Source of the DNA: Halobacteriales archaeon
GTDB lineage: Archaea; Thermoplasmatota; SW-10-69-26; JACQPN01; JAIVGT01
DNA length: 15,357 bases
Reading direction: 5' to 3'
NCBI GenBank assembly: GCA_020201485.1
Contig: JAIVGT010000002.1
Location: 1-15,357, forward strand
Of this stretch, positions 12,727 to 15,357 are shown piece after piece. The position numbers and the translations under genes were made by a program. The notes beneath the pieces were generated by a model that searched no databases, had not been told where the DNA came from, and worked only from the letters and a program-made list of their open reading frames with translations. Position 1 is the first letter of the stretch; every line of letters starts with the position of its first letter.

Positions 12727-13500
12727 TCACGTCCCGACCTTCAGCGGGCTGGCGATCTGGCGCAGCAGGGCGATGGCGCTCAGCGACGCGAGGTGGGAGC
12801 TGGCCGGGTTCATCGGGCTGGGCTCGTTCTCCACCTTCAGGCTGAGCGAGCCGAAGTCGCCCTGCACGCTGAGCTCGTGGAGGTTGCGCGTGATGCCCGG
12901 GTCGGCGACGATGCGCACGCGCGTCTGGTGCGTGCCCAGGCCGGCGATGGCCAGGCTCGCCGCGATGTTCACGTTCTTCGGGAACAGGCGCATGGCCTCG
13001 TCCGCCGGGCCCTCGTACACGACCTTCGCCTGCTCGATGCCCTGCAGGCCGAGGGCGGCCGGGGGCTTGCGCGTGGTCAGCGTGACGCTGCTCAGCTTGC
13101 CGACGCGCGCCGCCTTCAGGCCGTCCACGCCGGCGATGGCCCCGCTCGGGACGTAGATGCTGCGCCCGCGCTCGCGCGCCAGGCGGGTGAGCTGCTGCAG
13201 GAGCGCCTCGTCGGCGAGGGCGCTGACGCTGAGCAGCATGAGGTCGCGCCCCGCGTCCAAGGCCATGGCCGCGACCTGGCGCACCGCGTCCTGGCTCGCC
13301 GCCTCGACGACGAGCGTGGCCTCGCGGATGCCCTCCTCCAAGCTGCGCGCGACGTGGGCCTTGCTCAGGGAGCGCGCGAGCTGCTCCGCCGACTCGCGGC
13401 GCACGTCGAACAGGCTGAGCCGGCCGACCTCGGGCATGTCCTGCGCTGCGCGCGCGATCTCCGTGCCGATGGCGCCGCAGCCGACGAGGAGCAGGTCCAC
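12727..13500 (-). CDS. nadX: L-aspartate dehydrogenase
   Basis: NadX oxidises L-aspartate to iminoaspartate with NAD(P)+, the substrate of NadA, replacing the flavoenzyme NadB. The 257-residue protein opens VDLLLVGCGAIGTEIARA with the Rossmann GxGxxG at residues 7-12, close to the usual N-terminus of the family. Later motifs include YVPSGAIAGVDGLKAARVG, FPKNVNIAASLAIAGLG, and RIVADPGITRNLHEL, whose His corresponds to the catalytic His of the archaeal enzyme. GTG 13500 gives the canonical N-terminus and lies 30 nt after a TTGAAG box; the in-frame TTG 13530 would add ten residues (KRVPRAPGR plus the start). It is upstream of nadA on the same strand, 55 bp apart. A terminator-like hairpin separates it from the secreted-protein genes upstream. 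Confidence 0.93.
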   Translation of the reverse strand: MDLLLVGCGAIGTEIARAAQDMPEVGRLSLFDVRRESAEQLARSLSKAHVARSLEEGIREATLVVEAASQDAVRQVAAMALDAGRDLMLLSVSALADEALLQQLTRLARERGRSIYVPSGAIAGVDGLKAARVGKLSSVTLTTRKPPAALGLQGIEQAKVVYEGPADEAMRLFPKNVNIAASLAIAGLGTHQTRVRIVADPGITRNLHELSVQGDFGSLSLKVENEPSPMNPASSHLASLSAIALLRQIASPLKVGT

Positions 13501-13523
13501 GCGGCCGGGAGCCCGGGGGACGC

Positions 13524-13535
13524 GCTTCAAGGTTG
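13524..13535 (-). promoter_or_regulatory. Promoter box CAACCTTGAAGC before nadX
   Basis: On the minus strand the 12-mer is identical to that at 1780-1791, and TTGAAG starts 30 nt before GTG 13500. Identity and fixed spacing point to a core promoter element. Confidence 0.6.
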
Positions 13536-13562
13536 CGGTGGCGCGGGTGCTGGGAGCGGCGG

Positions 13563-13596
13563 GAAACAAGAAGAAGTCGCCGCGCGGACGCGCGGC
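13563..13596 (-). terminator. Hairpin plus T-rich tract after the first Tyr/Gly-rich gene
   Basis: On the minus strand an 8-bp perfect stem of GCCGCGCG and CGCGCGGC (13579-13596) is followed by GACTTCTTCTTGTTTCCC. It starts 12 bp after the stop at 13608 and lies before the nadX promoter box, where a terminator would be expected. Confidence 0.55.
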
Positions 13597-13607
13597 ACGC
13601 GTTGCGC

Positions 13608-14132
13608 TCACAGCGGGATCTGGGGCGCGTCCGGGAACACCGGGATGGCACCGCACGGCTGCGACTGGAAGCCGAACGGCGTGCCCAGGCTCATCGTGCA
13701 TCCGCCGGGCGTCGTGCTCGACTGCACGAGGTAGCCGTAGGCGGGGCCGGCGCCGACGTAGACCTCGGTGAACTTGCCGCTGAACCCGCTGTAGCTGTAC
13801 CCGGATTGGTACGCGCCCAGGCTCGCGCCGCCCACCGGGCCGTAGACGCCGCTGTACGCGGACGTGAACGAGCCGGAGCAGCAGCCCGGATAGTTGTAGG
13901 CTCCCTGGTACGCGCCGCCGTACACCGTGCCCGCCGGCGTGGAGAAGTAGCCGTACGCGGGCTCCTTGAAGGAGTAGTACGGGTCGCTGTACTTGTACAG
14001 CAGGCACACCGAGTAGTAGCCCAGCGGGCTCGCGCCGTACTGGCAGCTGCCCGGCGCGATCGCCGCGGCGGAGCCGGCCAACCCGGTCACGCCCACGGCC
14101 ACGAACGCCGCGATGAGGATTTGCTTCATCAT
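13608..14132 (-). CDS. Secreted Tyr/Gly/Ser-rich protein, tandem paralogue 1
   Basis: The 174-residue precursor starts MMKQILIAAFVAVGVTGLAG, a signal peptide cut near SAAA. The mature N-terminus has CQYGASPLGYYSVCLLYKYS, sharing C-x-x-G-x-S-P-x-G-x-Y-x-V-C-L-L with the next gene. The body is rich in Tyr, Gly and Ser with loose repeats (AYGYFS, GGAYQGAYNYPG, SAYSGVYGP, AYQSGYSYSGFSG) and holds a CC pair and two late cysteines. It ends FPDAPQIPL, like the Pro-rich tails of its paralogues. No anchor helix is present. The composition suggests an extracellular structural or coat-like protein, but nothing is recognised. Tandem ATG ATG at 14132 is chosen for the signal peptide, and the paralogue starts the same way. 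No obvious TATA box is seen at 25-30 nt. Confidence 0.75.
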   Translation of the reverse strand: MMKQILIAAFVAVGVTGLAGSAAAIAPGSCQYGASPLGYYSVCLLYKYSDPYYSFKEPAYGYFSTPAGTVYGGAYQGAYNYPGCCSGSFTSAYSGVYGPVGGASLGAYQSGYSYSGFSGKFTEVYVGAGPAYGYLVQSSTTPGGCTMSLGTPFGFQSQPCGAIPVFPDAPQIPL

Positions 14133-14350
14133 GTCAAGCCAACCTGGAGCTGGAGCCTCGCCCCTTGCCCCCGCTGGCCGACGCGCATGGCGCGGGAAGA
14201 GGGTTCTGCGCGGAGGCTGGACCGGCGAGGCTCCGCAGCGCGGTGGCGTTGACGCGCCTCCTGATGTGGTCGCAACGCGCGCGTCACGGCGTCGGCCGGG
14301 TATCCAAGCCGGGCGCCGCGGATGCGGGCAACGCGGACCAGGGTATCCTG

Positions 14351-14355
14351 AAAAA
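14351..14355 (-). terminator. T5 tract after the second paralogue
   Basis: On the minus strand TTTTT lies 45 bp after the stop at 14400, preceded by GC-rich weakly paired sequence. In this GC-rich DNA a T5 run is unusual and would fit an archaeal U-tract terminator; no strong hairpin accompanies it. Confidence 0.35.
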
Positions 14356-14399
14356 CTGCGGATTCCCAAGCGTTCGTGGGCGCCGCGCGCCGTCCGAGG

Positions 14400-15032
14400 T
14401 CACAGCGGCGGGTGCGGGAAGTCCGGCACCTCGGGCACGTCGCGCACGTTGGCGAGCGCGACCTGCTGCGGACCGGCCTGGATGTACGTCGTCTGGAAGC
14501 TCGTGCTCCCGCAGCAATCGGAGTTGTTCGCGTAGTCCACCTGGTGGAAGCTCACCAGGCTCGTGCCCGCGTCCGTGCTCCGCCCGCTGCCGTCGCCGCC
14601 GCCGAAGCTGTTGCGGTAGGTGTAGCGGAAGCTGTCCTGGTGGAAGTAGGCGCACTCGTTCGCGCCGCACACGGCCACCGTGGTGAGCTTGCTCGCCCCT
14701 TCGCCCTGGAAGGTGTTGCCCTGGTAGCTCCCGTCGTAGGCGTAGTCGCTCTTGTATTGGTAGGCGGCCACGCCGATGGTGCCGGCCAGGCCGGGGGTGC
14801 GCAGCGACAGGTCGACCGGCGCGTTGTAGGTCGAGCCGAAGACGCCGTGGTACTCGTAGCCGCAGGTGGCCATCGTGCAGTCGTAGTGCGTGCTCGTGGC
14901 CTCGTATTGCAGGAGGCACACGCGGTACAAGCCCACCGGGCTCGTGCCGCTCGGGCAGGGCCCGCTCGCGCTCGCCACGCCGGCGAACGCAAGGGCCACG
15001 AGGAAGGACGCGACGAGGAGCTGGTTCATCAT
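14400..15032 (-). CDS. Secreted Cys/Tyr-rich protein, tandem paralogue 2
   Basis: The 210-residue precursor starts MMNQLLVASFLVALAFAGVA with cleavage expected near SASG. The mature N-terminus reads CPSGTSPVGLYRVCLLQYEA, paralogous to the preceding gene. The body is rich in Tyr, Ser, Thr and Gly, with about nine cysteines in pairs or short spacings (DCTMATCGYEY, AVCGANECAY, SDCCGS), so several disulfides are likely. The C-terminus (SDCCGSTSFQTTYIQAGPQQ, then VPEVPDFPHPPL) closely matches the partial third paralogue. No membrane anchor is present, so an extracellular location is expected. Its function is unknown. The start is fixed by the signal peptide and the shared ATGATG; the region 25-35 nt upstream is GC-only, so the promoter is not evident. 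Confidence 0.78.
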   Translation of the reverse strand: MMNQLLVASFLVALAFAGVASASGPCPSGTSPVGLYRVCLLQYEATSTHYDCTMATCGYEYHGVFGSTYNAPVDLSLRTPGLAGTIGVAAYQYKSDYAYDGSYQGNTFQGEGASKLTTVAVCGANECAYFHQDSFRYTYRNSFGGGDGSGRSTDAGTSLVSFHQVDYANNSDCCGSTSFQTTYIQAGPQQVALANVRDVPEVPDFPHPPL

Positions 15033-15100
15033 GTGCTCAAGTCTCCACGCCGGGCGACGCGCAGCGCGCGCATGAACCCCGACCAGCAGCTTGGCTGGCG

Positions 15101-15120
15101 GTGGGCCGGGGTGGGCCGGG
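15101..15120. repeat. Tandem GTGGGCCGGG x2
   Basis: Two perfect adjacent 10-bp copies lie 69-88 bp upstream of the second paralogue. They may be a regulatory site or simple slippage in GC-rich DNA. Confidence 0.4.
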
Positions 15121-15150
15121 CGAGCCGCTCCGCTAACCCGTCGAGGATAG

Positions 15151-15183
15151 GAAAAGGAGGGACGCCGCGCCGTGCGCGGCGTC
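15151..15183 (-). terminator. Strong hairpin and T-rich tract after the third paralogue
   Basis: GACGCCGCGC and GCGCGGCGTC form a perfect 10-bp stem with a CGT loop (15161-15183), 30 bp after the stop at 15214; on the minus strand CCTCCTTTTC follows immediately. This looks like an intrinsic-type terminator. Confidence 0.65.
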
Positions 15184-15213
15184 ACCGACCGACGCTGGTT
15201 CCCTGTGCCTCGC

Positions 15214-15357
15214 TCAGAGCGGGGGCGGGGGCGCGGGGAAGTCGGGGGCCTGGGGCACGTCGGGGGCGTTGGCGATGGGGACCTGCTGCGGGCCGAGCTG
15301 CAGGTAGGTCGCACCGGCGCTGTAGCCACCGCAGCAGTCGCTGGTGTAGCTGTACTT
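15214..15357 (-). CDS. Secreted protein, tandem paralogue 3 (C-terminal 47 residues only)
   Basis: The frame enters from the window's right edge and ends at TGA 15214-15216. The visible end reads YTSDCCGGYSAGATYLQLGP, then QQVPIANAPDVPQAPDFPAP and PPPL. It aligns with the end of the neighbouring gene (SDCC, TY-Q-GPQQV, AN-DVP, PDFP-PP-L). It is therefore a third member of the tandem family; the start and signal peptide lie outside the window. Confidence 0.8.
   Translation of the reverse strand, partial: KYSYTSDCCGGYSAGATYLQLGPQQVPIANAPDVPQAPDFPAPPPPL

Noticed and set aside
12727..14007. Long minus-strand frame joining nadX to sequence overlapping the first Tyr/Gly-rich gene
   Set aside because: High GC keeps off-frames open; a terminator and a promoter box lie between the two genes.
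1..15357. CRISPR arrays, transposases, integrases, toxin-antitoxin or defence genes
   Set aside because: Looked for on both strands; no repeat-spacer pattern and no recognisable motif of these families was found.

Overview
The window looks archaeal, probably a high-GC euryarchaeote of the Thermoplasmatota type. The evidence is an OBG/YchF-like GTPase with a C-terminal TGS domain, an archaeal-type dUTPase of the dCTP-deaminase fold, a nadX-nadA pair, a double winged-helix regulator coupled to a tiny three-helix membrane protein, and start codons that sit 28-31 nt downstream of TATA-like boxes with no Shine-Dalgarno, which indicates leaderless mRNAs. The lineage is an inference from gene content; no rRNA or ribosomal protein is present to settle it.

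Layout. 2-1339 (+) is the 3' part of a large protein made of D-x-x-G-D-D-x-Y repeats. It meets, tail to tail, a YjbQ/UPF0047 gene (-). A divergent promoter separates that gene from a cytosolic zincin-like gene (+). From about 2.4 to 5.7 kb the base composition drops sharply, and the region carries orphan secreted-protein genes: two on the minus strand, then a frameshifted secreted gene and an intact Cys-rich one on the plus strand. Between the two low-GC stretches lies a high-GC relic at 4650-5002, made of a frameshifted small membrane-protein gene and a copy of the last 79 bp of the GTPase gene. The intact GTPase gene follows at 6167-7327 (-).

From 7.5 kb the sequence is compact housekeeping DNA: a TMEM175-like channel gene (-) starting 5 nt after a tRNA-Arg(UCG); the plus-strand set dut, YkgJ-like Cys-cluster protein, three-helix membrane protein and winged-helix regulator, with 4-nt overlaps at two of its junctions; a membrane-anchored surface protein (-); and nadA and nadX (-), which make quinolinate from aspartate. 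The right end holds three tandem paralogous secreted proteins (-) with Cys/Tyr/Gly-rich bodies and Pro-rich tails; the last is cut by the window edge.

The most striking signals are a 12-bp box (CAACCTTGAARC) exactly 30 nt before GTG codons of three genes, one copy apparently serving two divergent genes; the 3'-end duplication of the GTPase gene flanking foreign-looking DNA; and a cluster of single-base frameshifts confined to that same region. No transposase, integrase, CRISPR array, toxin-antitoxin or recognised defence system was seen.
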